Of a stretch of 64,000 nucleotides of DNA, positions 53,639 through 62,217 are shown piece by piece. Numbering within the stretch: position 1 is the first letter of the stretch; each line of letters begins with the position of its first letter. Source of the DNA: an uncultured Rhodospirillaceae bacterium. GTDB taxonomy: Bacteria > Pseudomonadota > Alphaproteobacteria > Reyranellales > Reyranellaceae. The position numbers were made by a program, and so were the translations under genes. The notes under the pieces are model-generated. The model made no database searches. It was not told the origin of the DNA and worked only from the letters and a program-made list of their open reading frames with translations. The stretch covers positions 78,191 through 142,190 of the forward strand of contig CAMFGZ010000014.1 in assembly GCA_945952105.1 (NCBI GenBank). Direction: 5' to 3'.

Positions 53639-53856
53639 TCTTCTTCCTTCTGCAATCGGGCGGCGCCGATACTAGCCCGCGAACCATCGCGTGCAACAAA
53701 CGCCCGAGCCGCGCTGCGAGACCAGGAAGGATCCGGTGACATGAAGAGCGAGTGCATCCTGTCATCACATGTCCGGCGTCGAACCGTTGCCATCGTTGCC
53801 GCCGGCGGGGGAACTCGATAGATGTCGAAATCAGTATTGAACAGGCAATTTCTGCC

Positions 53857-54834
53857 ATGACGAGAATCACCGTCCTCGAACTGCCTGGCCGGATGGCGTC
53901 GAGCGCCGCCATCACCCAGGACGTGCTGGCGACCGCCAATCGCGTGAGTCTTTCTGCAGGCCGACCCGCGCCCTTCGAGGTGCGTACTCTCTCCTGCGAT
54001 GGGCCGGGGACGAGGCTGGTCCCGGCGCGCACCGATCTCGTCGTCGTGCCGGGCCTTGGCATCGATACCGAAGAGGCGTTGCTGGCGCGGCTCGCGGCGC
54101 AGGATTGCCGGCGCGCGACTCATATGCTCGCCAATGCGGTGCGCTCCGGAGCGGCAGTCGCCGCGTCCTGTGCCAGCACTTTCCTGCTTGCCGAAGCGGG
54201 GCTGCTGGCGGGGCGGCGCGCGACGACCACCTGGTGGTTCGCGCCGTTGTTCCACCGTCGCTATCCTGGAGTGACGCTGCTGACCGACCAGATCGTCGTG
54301 GCCGACTGGCCCGTTGCCACGGCCGGCGCGGCCATGGCGCAAATGGACCTGATGCTGGCCGTCGTCGCGCGCTTCGCGGGCGCGGGCCTCGCCAGGGCAT
54401 GCGCCGGCTATCTGCTGCTCGACGACCGCCGTTCGCAGGCGCCCTACATGGCGATCACTTATCTGGCGGGGCAGGACCCGGTGATCGCGAAAGCCGAGAG
54501 CTGGGTCCGCCGCAATGTCGCGCGCGACTTCGCCGTCGAGGATCTGGCGAGGGCGATGGCAATGACGCCGCGCACCTTTGCCCGCCGCGTCGCCTCGACC
54601 TGCGGGCTGTCGCCCATCCGCTTCGTGCGCCGCATCCGCATCGAGACGGCCCGCTTCCTGCTCGAAACGACGAAGCTTCCGGTGGAGGAGGTGGCTCGCC
54701 GTGTGGGCTATGCCGACGGCTCGACTCTGCGCCGCCTGATGCGCAGCGACACACAGCGCTCGCCGGGAGAGTTTCGTCGTCGGCCAGCTTTCGTGCCCTC
54801 GTCAGGTACCGCGCGGTCCGCCCGCGCCGGCTAG
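53857..54834 (+). CDS. AraC-family regulator with DJ-1/PfpI-like N-terminal domain (GlxA type)
   Basis: This 325-residue protein starts at ATG 53857. The N-terminal half has the class I amidotransferase-like fold, with DLVVVPGLGI and the nucleophile-elbow region AAVAASCASTFLLAEAGLL followed by ATTTWWFAP. The C-terminal half holds two AraC helix-turn-helix motifs (DLARAMAMTPRTFARRV and VEEVARRVGYADGSTLRRLM). It is divergent from the Rieske oxygenase across 218 bp, which contains a GACATG/CATGTC pair but no convincing operator. It ends with a four-base overlap against the convergent PPOX gene. Confidence 0.88.
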   Translation: MTRITVLELPGRMASSAAITQDVLATANRVSLSAGRPAPFEVRTLSCDGPGTRLVPARTDLVVVPGLGIDTEEALLARLAAQDCRRATHMLANAVRSGAAVAASCASTFLLAEAGLLAGRRATTTWWFAPLFHRRYPGVTLLTDQIVVADWPVATAGAAMAQMDLMLAVVARFAGAGLARACAGYLLLDDRRSQAPYMAITYLAGQDPVIAKAESWVRRNVARDFAVEDLARAMAMTPRTFARRVASTCGLSPIRFVRRIRIETARFLLETTKLPVEEVARRVGYADGSTLRRLMRSDTQRSPGEFRRRPAFVPSSGTARSARAG

Positions 54835-55391
54835 CGGGACGGCGCGACGGCGTCCGGCGTCTTCGTATTGTCGCGCGCTGGCCACTGGTCGGCGACGACG
54901 GGCAGCTTGGTCTCCTTGCCGGTGATGCGCGCTGGCGTGACTGCATACACGGTGATGTGGTCGAGGCGCGGATAGAAGCCCTTGGGCCGCCCGACGTCGC
55001 GGCCGTGGTACTTGGCCATCAGCGCGTCGCAGAATCTCTGCTTCAGCGCGCGGTCGTCGACGACACGGATGCGTCCATGCACCACGACGCTGGCATGGGC
55101 GATCGAGACGTCGCATTCGAAGCGGCCATAGTCGAAGATCTCGCCCGGCTCGTCGACGACGAGGCAGACGCGCGATTCGGTATCGACGTTGGCGCGAAAG
55201 TGACCGGGCGTGGCGCTGTTGTGCATGAAGATCTCGCCGTCCATCCAGACATAGAGAAGCGGCGTCACATAGGGCGCGCCGTCGGCGCCGACGGTCGCCA
55301 CGCGGGCGCAATGACCGCGCGCAAGCAGCCGGTGCGCATCCTCCACGGACATCAGCTTGTCAGTCCGCCTGACCGGCGGGGCACTGCTCAT
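54831..55391 (-). CDS. Pyridoxamine 5'-phosphate oxidase-like (FMN-binding split barrel) protein
   Basis: This 186-residue protein starts at ATG 55391 after GGGAGAG. The N-terminal region LLARGHCARVATVGADGAPY followed by VTPLLYVWMDGEIFMHNS is the split-barrel flavin-binding fold found in NimA and PPOX-family proteins. CDVSIAHASVVVHGRIRVV continues the barrel. Members bind FMN or haem-like cofactors and often act in detoxification; the reaction here is unknown. No signal peptide is present. Confidence 0.82.
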   Translation of the reverse strand: MSSAPPVRRTDKLMSVEDAHRLLARGHCARVATVGADGAPYVTPLLYVWMDGEIFMHNSATPGHFRANVDTESRVCLVVDEPGEIFDYGRFECDVSIAHASVVVHGRIRVVDDRALKQRFCDALMAKYHGRDVGRPKGFYPRLDHITVYAVTPARITGKETKLPVVADQWPARDNTKTPDAVAPSR

Positions 55392-55584
55392 GGATTCTCT
55401 CCCGATAGGTAAGTGACGCTAGGGGACCGTGCGCCGCGGCGCACACGAAGGCTGCTCACGCCGGTCTTGCAGAAATCTCGGTCTCTTGGCCAGTTTCGCC
55501 TGCCTTCTCTCGGCTGACTTCTCTTCGTGCGGGGTGAAGGGTTCGAGGTTGCCGGCACCACAGCCGGCCGCACACGCTGGCGTC

Positions 55585-56343
55585 ATGAAGAAGATCGGAA
55601 TCGTGGGTGGTGTCGGCTGGCCGTCGACCCTCGACTACTACCGCCTGCTCTGCACCGCGGCGAACGCCCATTTCGAGGCGATTGGGACGAGCCTGCCCTA
55701 TCCCACGCCGCCGATGACCATTGAATCGCTGGATATGCACGAGACGCGCGGCTATCGCGCGCAGCCCGGCGATAGCGACGCGGCCTGGGCGCGCTATGAC
55801 GGCGCTTTCCGCGATGCCCTGCTGCGGCTGGAAGCGGGGGGCTGCGATTTCGGCATCATCGCCAACAACACCTGCCACACGCGGCTGCATTCGATCACCA
55901 GGGGATTGCGCCTGCCGGTGGTCAGCATCCTTGACGAGGCTGCCGATGCAGCGCGCCGGATCGGCGCCAGCAAGGCACTGGTGCTCGGCACGCAGGTCAC
56001 GATGCGCGCCGGTGACTATGCCGCCGTGCTGTGCGACCGAGGCATCGAGCCCAACGAGCAGCTGCCGGGCGAAGCGGTCGATACCCTGCAGGCGCTGATC
56101 GATGCGGAGTTCTATTCGGGCTGCACACCATCCGGCAGGGCTGGACTGCTCGACTTCTGCAGCCGTCACGTCGGTGATCCCGAGGAAACGATCGTGATGC
56201 TGGCCTGCACCGAACTGCCGCTCGCCTTCCCCGAGCATGGTGACGCGGCGAGCTTCGTTGCGGACGGGTTTCGCTTCGTCAACACGACCGCGGCACATGT
56301 GCAGGCGGCGCTGCGGATCGCGCTGGGTCAGCGCTCGCTATGA
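55585..56343 (+). CDS. Aspartate/glutamate racemase family protein
   Basis: This 252-residue enzyme starts at ATG 55585 (MKKIGIVGGVGWPSTLDYYR). The phosphate-free amino-acid racemase fold has two catalytic cysteines, Cys97 (NNTCH) and Cys208 (LACTELPL), both present, so racemisation of an acidic amino acid or a related isomerisation is plausible. The N-terminal GGVGWPST replaces the more usual GGMGPxST. It is followed 34 bp later by a HAD-like gene on the same strand. Confidence 0.88.
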   Translation: MKKIGIVGGVGWPSTLDYYRLLCTAANAHFEAIGTSLPYPTPPMTIESLDMHETRGYRAQPGDSDAAWARYDGAFRDALLRLEAGGCDFGIIANNTCHTRLHSITRGLRLPVVSILDEAADAARRIGASKALVLGTQVTMRAGDYAAVLCDRGIEPNEQLPGEAVDTLQALIDAEFYSGCTPSGRAGLLDFCSRHVGDPEETIVMLACTELPLAFPEHGDAASFVADGFRFVNTTAAHVQAALRIALGQRSL

Positions 56344-56377
56344 GCCGGCGCTTGTTGCGTCATGACAGGACCGGGCC

Positions 56378-57034
56378 ATGACCCGGGTGCGCCGCTCGCG
56401 GCCGGTCCTCGCGCTCGACGCGATGGGCGTGCTCTTCGAAACCGGCGACGACGTGGGCGAACTGCTCGTTCCCTTCGCGAAGGCACGCGGCTCGACGGCG
56501 ACGGCGATGGAAATCGAGCGGGCCTATCTCGCTGCGAGCTTTGGCCAGATCGATGCGCCGTCCTTCTGGGAGCAGGTCGGCCTCGCGCCCGCGCTGGAGG
56601 ACGAGTATCTCGCGAGCCATCGCCTATCGCCGGGCGTGCACACGCTGCTCGACGGGGCGGTCGGCCGACTCTTCGATTCGGTCTGCTGCCTGTCCAACGA
56701 CGTCGCGACCTGGTCGGCCAAGCTACGACGGCTGCACGCGCTCGAATCCGCGATCCCGCGCTGGTTTGTCAGCGGCGAAATCGGGCTGCGAAAACCAGAT
56801 CCCGGCATCTACCGTCACATGCGCGTGCATCTCGGCGGGCCGCCCGACTCGATCCTGTTCGTCGACGACCGGGTGGCGAACCTAGACGCGGCGGAAAAGC
56901 TCGGCCTGCGCACCTTGCTGTTCGATCCGGCGGGAAAGGTAGAGCCCGGCGGGCATCCGCGAATCGGCCGGCTGGAGGAACTGCTCGACCCGAAGATCGT
57001 CGCACGAGCGAGCAGACGGCGCCCACGGCGTTGA
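56378..57034 (+). CDS. HAD-superfamily protein with altered motif I
   Basis: This 218-residue protein has a Rossmann-like HAD fold. Motif I is LALDAMGVLF: the nucleophile Asp14 is present, but the position two residues on, normally Asp, is Met16. Motif II SND (CCLSNDVA), motif III Lys (GLRKPDPGIY) and motif IV (ILFVDDRVANLDAA) are intact. The second motif-I Asp is the general acid/base in HAD phosphatases, so phosphatase activity would be weak or altered. It is probably co-transcribed with the racemase-like gene. Confidence 0.82.
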   Translation: MTRVRRSRPVLALDAMGVLFETGDDVGELLVPFAKARGSTATAMEIERAYLAASFGQIDAPSFWEQVGLAPALEDEYLASHRLSPGVHTLLDGAVGRLFDSVCCLSNDVATWSAKLRRLHALESAIPRWFVSGEIGLRKPDPGIYRHMRVHLGGPPDSILFVDDRVANLDAAEKLGLRTLLFDPAGKVEPGGHPRIGRLEELLDPKIVARASRRRPRR

Positions 57035-57086
57035 GCGGCTTCGCCACTCTCCCTCGCGGAAGCGCACTCATCCCGCCGGCGTGATG

Positions 57087-57413
57087 TCAGGGGGCGCCCT
57101 GGCCCAGCATCACGCTGTGGGAGGGGCGGCCGCCGAGGGCGAGCCAACCCTTGGCCGCCGCGAAGGCCACCGCGGCATCGATCGCCGACGGACGTTCGCC
57201 GTGCATTTCCCGATGGATCAGTTCGAGCCCGATCCAGGCCTGGCGGTCGCCCCGGACGCCGCGGACAGCGCGGCAGACGCGGACCGCCAGATCCTGGATC
57301 GTCTGCTTCCGTTCCATTTCCTGACCTCCCGCGGTGGCGTTGTGGGGCATTGCGCCCTCTTTAACTGACGAAACCGGCAGCGGTTCCCCGGCGATCTTGT
57401 GTAGATAGACCAT
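57087..57413 (-). CDS. Hypothetical protein
   Basis: This 108-residue protein starts at ATG 57413, four bases after CGGGAGCG. It contains MERKQTIQDLAVRVCRAVRG and a helical C-terminal half (IDAAVAFAAAKGWLALGG), with no signal peptide or membrane segment. I do not recognise the family. The 216-bp gap to the next minus-strand gene shows nothing. Confidence 0.5.
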   Translation of the reverse strand: MVYLHKIAGEPLPVSSVKEGAMPHNATAGGQEMERKQTIQDLAVRVCRAVRGVRGDRQAWIGLELIHREMHGERPSAIDAAVAFAAAKGWLALGGRPSHSVMLGQGAP

Positions 57414-57629
57414 GATTCGCTCCCGCCGGTCCGCGGACCGGTTCTGGCAGCTCGATTTATGAGAAAGGAAGGATCGGCTCAGCGGCAAGGGCCGCGTCGA
57501 CAGCGCGCCTGGCGGACGGAAGAGGCAGGAGCCGGACTCATGCGTGGAGAGATGCGCCCGCCCGGGCCGATCGGCAATGGATTGGTTTGTCGAATTTCGG
57601 CCGCCGCGCAGCCGGTCCTTTCCCGCCGC

Positions 57630-57998
57630 CTATTCGACCGTGCGCGGCTTGCCGCGCGGCGGAAGCTTGCGCGCGGTCTCCAGTTCGTGGGCGAGTTCCG
57701 CAAGGCTCAACATGCCGGGCCGCAAGGGAAAGCGCGCGACGCCCGAGTTGCGCCGGTTTTCCTCCGGCCAGATCGCGCGCCGCGCAAAGGACCGCGCCTC
57801 GTCGAACTTGCTCGAGCGCAACGCGATGATCGCGGCCGCGAGGCATCGCTGCTCCCATTCGCCGAACGGCGCCACGCCGCGGCCGAGCGCATCGAGGATC
57901 CTGGTGATGGCCTCGACCGCCATCTTCTTCTTGTCCTCGGAAGACAGGTCGTCGGAGGACACGGACAGCGACTTGCGCAGGGCTTCGATGGCGGACAT
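57630..57998 (-). CDS. Hypothetical small helical protein
   Basis: This 122-residue protein is predicted helical (SSEDKKKMAVEAITRILDAL, then WEQRCLAAAIIALRSSKFDE), with the look of a TPR-like helical pair. It ends with a Pro/Arg-rich tail. No motif allows a function to be named. Its composition matches real coding sequence better than the antisense frame. Confidence 0.55.
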   Translation of the reverse strand: MSAIEALRKSLSVSSDDLSSEDKKKMAVEAITRILDALGRGVAPFGEWEQRCLAAAIIALRSSKFDEARSFARRAIWPEENRRNSGVARFPLRPGMLSLAELAHELETARKLPPRGKPRTVE

Positions 57999-58071
57999 GG
58001 CTTCAGTCTAGCCGCTCGGGCGCGGCCCCGCCGCCTCTTTTCACGCTTCCTGCATGGCGCGGGAATTCGGG

Positions 58072-58881
58072 CTAGGCGGCGCCCCAGAAGCGGCGCAGCT
58101 CCCCGGCATTGCCGTTGAAGAGGTTGCGGTCGCAGTGGCTGACGCCTTTCACAATGTTGGTCTGGCCGTAGGCGGGCTTCCCCTCGCTCTCGTCGCCGGC
58201 ATACTGCCAGAGCCGCCAGCCGGTCGTTTCCCAGGCCTGCGGAACCTCGGGCGAATCGTGATAGTCGGCCACCCACAGGCCACAGCGCGCCAGGATCGAA
58301 TCGGGCGTGATGCGCGCGCCGAGACTGAGTCCGGAGTTCGGCAGGGGATCGCCGTTGGCCCAGGTCGGATGGACGTAGACCACCGGCAGTCGGCCGGTCG
58401 CCGCGGCCACGGCCTGCACGAATTCCTCGGCCTGGTCGACCCGCATCGAGTTGCGCGGGTTGTTTTCGTTGGCCTCGAGGTCGAGCGCCAGCAGCGTGCG
58501 CGGGCCGGGACGGGCGACGGAGAGAAAGTAGGCGGCCTGACGGGCGCCGGGCGTCTGGCCGGTGCCGAAATGATAGGCGCCCCAGAGAAGGCCGGCCGCC
58601 TCGGCCTGCGGCCGTCGCCCGGCATAGGCGGTGTCGAGATAGTCGCCGCCCTCGGTCGCCTTGTGGATCACGCCCAGCATGCCGCTCTGCCGCACGGCGC
58701 GGAAATCGGAGACGGCCACGCTGCGGCTGAGGTCGATCACGGCGTCGAGCCCCATTGTCGCGCGGTCCGGCGGCGGCGGTGCGATCGGGTAGGGCCTGGC
58801 GGTCGAGACGGGTTGGCTGGGGGTGCAGCCGGCGGCTGCGGTCGCGGCGAGGCCGGCAAGGAGAGTTCTGCGAGGGATCAT
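58072..58881 (-). CDS. GH25 lysozyme-like lipoprotein
   Basis: This 269-residue protein starts at ATG 58881. The N-terminus MIPRRTLLAGLAATAAAGC has a twin-arginine-type signal ending in a lipobox, so the protein is probably lipidated. GLDAVIDLSRSVAVSDF and IHKATEGGDYLDTAYAGRR, then LLWGAYHFGTG and LLALDLEANEN (with an acidic pair), match the GH25 barrel that cleaves the muramic-acid linkage of peptidoglycan. The usual N-terminal catalytic Asp corresponds to GLDAVIDLS. Target could be own wall or other bacteria. Confidence 0.82.
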   Translation of the reverse strand: MIPRRTLLAGLAATAAAGCTPSQPVSTARPYPIAPPPPDRATMGLDAVIDLSRSVAVSDFRAVRQSGMLGVIHKATEGGDYLDTAYAGRRPQAEAAGLLWGAYHFGTGQTPGARQAAYFLSVARPGPRTLLALDLEANENNPRNSMRVDQAEEFVQAVAAATGRLPVVYVHPTWANGDPLPNSGLSLGARITPDSILARCGLWVADYHDSPEVPQAWETTGWRLWQYAGDESEGKPAYGQTNIVKGVSHCDRNLFNGNAGELRRFWGAA

Positions 58882-58922
58882 GCCGCGAGAGTAATTGCCC
58901 CGGCTATAGGGGCAAGCCCGTC

Positions 58923-60206
58923 TCAGGTCTTGAGCGCCGCCTGCCGGGCGCGCAGCTCGTCGCTGGGGCGGACGTCGCGCGAGCGGCTGTAGATCGTGAC
59001 GGCGACCAGCAGCACCGCGACCATGAAGCCGAACAGGGTGCGATAGGCTTCCTCGGAGCGCGCGCCGTCGGGCAGCGGGGCGAAGGCGCCGACGATGACC
59101 CCCGACAGGGTCTGCATGCAGGCGACGCCCAGCATGACGCTGGTGTTCATGGTGGCGATGCCGCGGCCGATCAGCCGGTCGGGGAAGGTGCCGCGCCCGT
59201 GGGTCATCACCATGGTACTCGACGCGCTCAGAAAGCCGATCCCGACGATGGCGCCCATGGCTACCGAAAGCGGCGCATCGGCCCATAGTGCCAGCGTGGC
59301 GAGGATGGCGGCGATCAGCAGGGTGCCGGTGATGGCGATGCGCTTGCGCGTGTCGAAGACGCGGTCGAGCGGGCTGATGGTGAGCATGCCGATCTGGTAG
59401 GCAATCACCGCGACCAGCAGCACGTTGCCGGACTCGACGCGCGTCAGTCCGTGGACCTCGCGCAGGAACGGGCCGCCCCACAGTCCCTGCACGGTAAAGG
59501 TGCAGGCATAGTTGCAGAAATTGAGCGCGAGGATGAACTTGAGCTGCGGGTTCTTCAGGACCTCGCCCAGCCCGCGCATCATCTCCGCCGCCGTCTCGGT
59601 CCTGCGTTCGAGGAAAGGATGCCCCGGCGGTGCGTCGCGCACGATGGTCCAGACGGCGATGGCGGTCAGGGCGGTGAAGACGACCATGATCGCGAACACC
59701 CCACGCCAGCCGATCTCGCCGGTGCCCCAGGCGAGCGGTGTGGTGGCGAGCAGGTTGCCGAGGAGACCGACCGACAGGACGATGCCCGCCAGCGTGGCGA
59801 AGCGGTCGGGCGCGAACCAGCGCGAGATCACCACCATGCTGCCGATCAGCATGACGCCGAAGCCCGCGCCCATCAGCGCGCGTCCCGCCAGCAGCTGCGG
59901 CCAGGCCGGCGCCAGCGTGAACAGGGTGGCACCGATCACCGCGACCACCAGCATGCCGGTCACGGTGCGGCGCGGCCCGTAGCGGTCGAACAGGAAGCCA
60001 CAGGGGATCTGCATCGCCGAGAAGCCGAAGAAGAACGCACCCGTGAGCGCACCCAGTGCCTCCGGCCCGATGCCGAGGTCGCGCATCAGGTCGAGCCCGA
60101 TCGTGACGTTGGCCGCGCGGAAGAAGTGGCTCGCGACATAGGCGGTCGCCAGCGTCGCCACGATGATGATGGCCTGCCGCCGGATGCCGGGATCCATGCC
60201 CGCCAT
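58923..60206 (-). CDS. MFS transporter
   Basis: This 427-residue protein has about 12 membrane segments. Motif-A-like GFLFDRYGPRRTVTGMLVV in the 2-3 loop and the second-half equivalent PLDRVFDTRKRIAI are present. FFRAANVTIGLDLMRDLGI at the N-terminus recalls the anion:cation or nitrate/nitrite-type branch, but the substrate cannot be named. ATG 60206 is used. It lies 41 bp upstream of the GH25 gene on the same strand, so the two may be co-transcribed. Confidence 0.85.
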   Translation of the reverse strand: MAGMDPGIRRQAIIIVATLATAYVASHFFRAANVTIGLDLMRDLGIGPEALGALTGAFFFGFSAMQIPCGFLFDRYGPRRTVTGMLVVAVIGATLFTLAPAWPQLLAGRALMGAGFGVMLIGSMVVISRWFAPDRFATLAGIVLSVGLLGNLLATTPLAWGTGEIGWRGVFAIMVVFTALTAIAVWTIVRDAPPGHPFLERRTETAAEMMRGLGEVLKNPQLKFILALNFCNYACTFTVQGLWGGPFLREVHGLTRVESGNVLLVAVIAYQIGMLTISPLDRVFDTRKRIAITGTLLIAAILATLALWADAPLSVAMGAIVGIGFLSASSTMVMTHGRGTFPDRLIGRGIATMNTSVMLGVACMQTLSGVIVGAFAPLPDGARSEEAYRTLFGFMVAVLLVAVTIYSRSRDVRPSDELRARQAALKT

Positions 60207-60388
60207 CAGGCCGCGTTTCCTCTGTTTCCCATTCCCGCTTTCTCGACCGGTGGAGCCGGCGGCGCGTTATGTCGCCCTTAGTGCTATCGATGGCAGGCCA
60301 ATGCTGCAATCGTGGTGTTCCGCCCGCCGGATGTGGCCATTGGAGGGCTTTCACGCCGGCGCATCGGGCGGCTACACAGGTACCCTCC

Positions 60389-61822
60389 ATGCGTACCCTC
60401 GAACCGCCCCCTCTGCGCGTCCTCGAACGACTTGCCATCCATCCCTGGCTGATCGTCGGCATCACCTGTGCGGGTGCATTCATCGGGCAGCTCGATGCCA
60501 GCATCGTTCAGCTCGCGCTGCCGGCGCTGGCGCGAGGGTTCGACGCGAAGGTCGATGCGGTGCGCTGGGTCGCCATCGCCTATCTGCTGGCCTTCGCCTG
60601 CAGTCTCGCCGTGTCGGGCCGCGTTTCGGAGATGATGGGACGCAAGCTACCCTACCTGCTGGGCTTTGCGCTGTTCACGCTGGCCTCGCTGCTGTGCGGC
60701 CGTGCGGAGACGCTTGAGCAGCTCGTGGCGTTGCGCGCGCTGCAGGGCGTGGGCGGCGGCCTGCTGGGCGCCAACAGCATGACGATCCTGGTGAGCTCTG
60801 TACCGGCGGACAAGCGGCCGCACGCGATCGGCTGGTTCACCACGGCGCAGGCGGTGGGCGTCAGCCTGGGGCCGATCGTCGGCGGCCTGCTGCTCGACGG
60901 GCTGGGCTGGCGCTGGATCTTCTGGGCCGCCGTGCCGTTCGGGCTGTTGGCCTTCGTCATGGGATGGCTGGTCCTGCCGCGCTCGCCCGACGCCAGCCGC
61001 GACAGCCGGGAAACCTTCGACGTCGCCGGCGCAGTGCTGCTTGTGCCCGCACTGGGGCTGGGCGTGCTGGCGCTGACGCAGGTCTCGGTCTGGCCGATCG
61101 CGTCGCCTGCAATGCTGACGACGGCGGGCGCATCGATCCTGTTCCTGGTGCTGTTCCTGTGGCGCGAGAGGCGGGCGCGCTGGCCTGTCGTCGATATCGT
61201 GCTGTTCCGCGCACGCGATTTCACGATGGGTTTCGTGGGCGTCGTGACGGGCTACGCGCTGCTCTACGGCATGTTGTTCTTGATGTCCTTCGCCTTCGTG
61301 AAGGGGCTCGACAACAGCGCTCGCGTCGCCGGGCTCAAGCTCGCGACCATCCCGATCCTGCTGGGCCTGCTCGCGCCGCTCGGCGCCCGGCTCGGCGCGC
61401 GCTTCACGGCGCGGCGCACCGGCGCGGCCGGGATGGCGCTCTGTCTGCTGGCGATCGTCGCGCTGGTCGTCATCTCCTTCGGGCCGGATCGGCTCGTCGT
61501 GCGTCTCGCGGCGCTGGCCCTGTTCGGGGCGGGCCTCGGCCTGTTCCTGGCGCCCAACAGCCACGCCACCATCGACGCCGCCCCCGCCGGACACGGGGCC
61601 TCGGCCGGCGCGCTGGTCAATCTCGGCCGTGTGCTGGGAAGCTGTGTCGGCGTCTCCGCCGCCTCGTCGATGCTGTCGTGGCGGCTCGCCGAGACCGACC
61701 ATCCCGCGCGCATGGGCCCGACCTTCATCGACGCCGTCGCCGGCAGCCTGCTGGTCCTCGCCGCTTTCGCTGTCGTCGCCATTTTAACCTCGCTCGCCTT
61801 CCGGCAAGCGGTGCACAACTAA
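60389..61822 (+). CDS. MFS drug transporter, DHA2 (EmrB/QacA-like, 14 segments)
   Basis: This 477-residue protein starts at ATG 60389 (MRTLEPPPLRV). Helix 1 carries AFIGQLDASIVQLALPAL, the DHA2 motif D1 (LDxTIVNVALP), and VSGRVSEMMGRKLPYLLGF is motif A. GPIVGGLLLDGLGWRWIFW is motif C with its usual Trp-rich end. About 14 hydrophobic stretches are seen. Likely a proton-driven multidrug exporter; no membrane fusion partner or TetR regulator adjoins it. Confidence 0.9.
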   Translation: MRTLEPPPLRVLERLAIHPWLIVGITCAGAFIGQLDASIVQLALPALARGFDAKVDAVRWVAIAYLLAFACSLAVSGRVSEMMGRKLPYLLGFALFTLASLLCGRAETLEQLVALRALQGVGGGLLGANSMTILVSSVPADKRPHAIGWFTTAQAVGVSLGPIVGGLLLDGLGWRWIFWAAVPFGLLAFVMGWLVLPRSPDASRDSRETFDVAGAVLLVPALGLGVLALTQVSVWPIASPAMLTTAGASILFLVLFLWRERRARWPVVDIVLFRARDFTMGFVGVVTGYALLYGMLFLMSFAFVKGLDNSARVAGLKLATIPILLGLLAPLGARLGARFTARRTGAAGMALCLLAIVALVVISFGPDRLVVRLAALALFGAGLGLFLAPNSHATIDAAPAGHGASAGALVNLGRVLGSCVGVSAASSMLSWRLAETDHPARMGPTFIDAVAGSLLVLAAFAVVAILTSLAFRQAVHN

Positions 61823-61861
61823 AACGTGCAACTTATTTAAGACAAACAACCACATCAATCT

Positions 61862-61888
61862 TCTCTCCGGCTCTACGGTCAGGAGAGA
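61862..61888 (+). promoter_or_regulatory. 5' hairpin that could sequester the ribosome-binding site of the small lipoprotein gene
   Basis: TCTCTCC (61862-61868) is fully complementary to GGAGAGA (61882-61888), with a 13-base loop. The 3' arm is the Shine-Dalgarno sequence of the gene starting at 61893. This could damp or thermally tune translation; it may also be chance. Confidence 0.4.
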
Positions 61889-61892
61889 GAAC

Positions 61893-62216
61893 ATGAAGAA
61901 ATTGCTGCTGATGGCCCCACTCGTCCTGGGTGCGTGCACATCGGCGCCGGCGTCGACATCGATGGATACGGAACTGCCGAAATTCGTCGGGCTGCCCGTC
62001 AGCGTGGCAGCCAGGAAGCTCGGCTTTCCGAACCATGAGAAGATCATCATGAACCGGAAAGTCTATATCTGGCGCACGTCCCTCCTAATCGATTCAGGAA
62101 GGCTGCATTGCGAGATCAGGCTGATCGTCGACGGCAGCGATATCGTGCAGGATTACGACTTCGACGGATCCGTAGGTGCCTGCCGATACTTCGATCGGTT
62201 GTTGTCCCGGAACTAG
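61893..62216 (+). CDS. Small lipoprotein
   Basis: This 107-residue protein has a type II signal peptide (KKLLLMAPLVLGACTSAP) with Cys15 as the lipidation site. The mature part contains LPKFVGLPVSVAARKLGFPN and YIWRTSLLIDSGRLHCEIRL, with two more cysteines that could pair. No family is recognised. GGAGAG precedes ATG 61893 and can pair with an upstream arm. It is convergent with the MaoC-like gene, one base apart. Confidence 0.7.
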   Translation: MKKLLLMAPLVLGACTSAPASTSMDTELPKFVGLPVSVAARKLGFPNHEKIIMNRKVYIWRTSLLIDSGRLHCEIRLIVDGSDIVQDYDFDGSVGACRYFDRLLSRN

Positions 62217-62217
62217 G

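Noticed and set aside
53720..53800. GACATG/CATGTC pair between the Rieske and AraC genes as an operator
   Set aside because: Six-base arms with uneven flanks in a 218-bp gap are easily found by chance.
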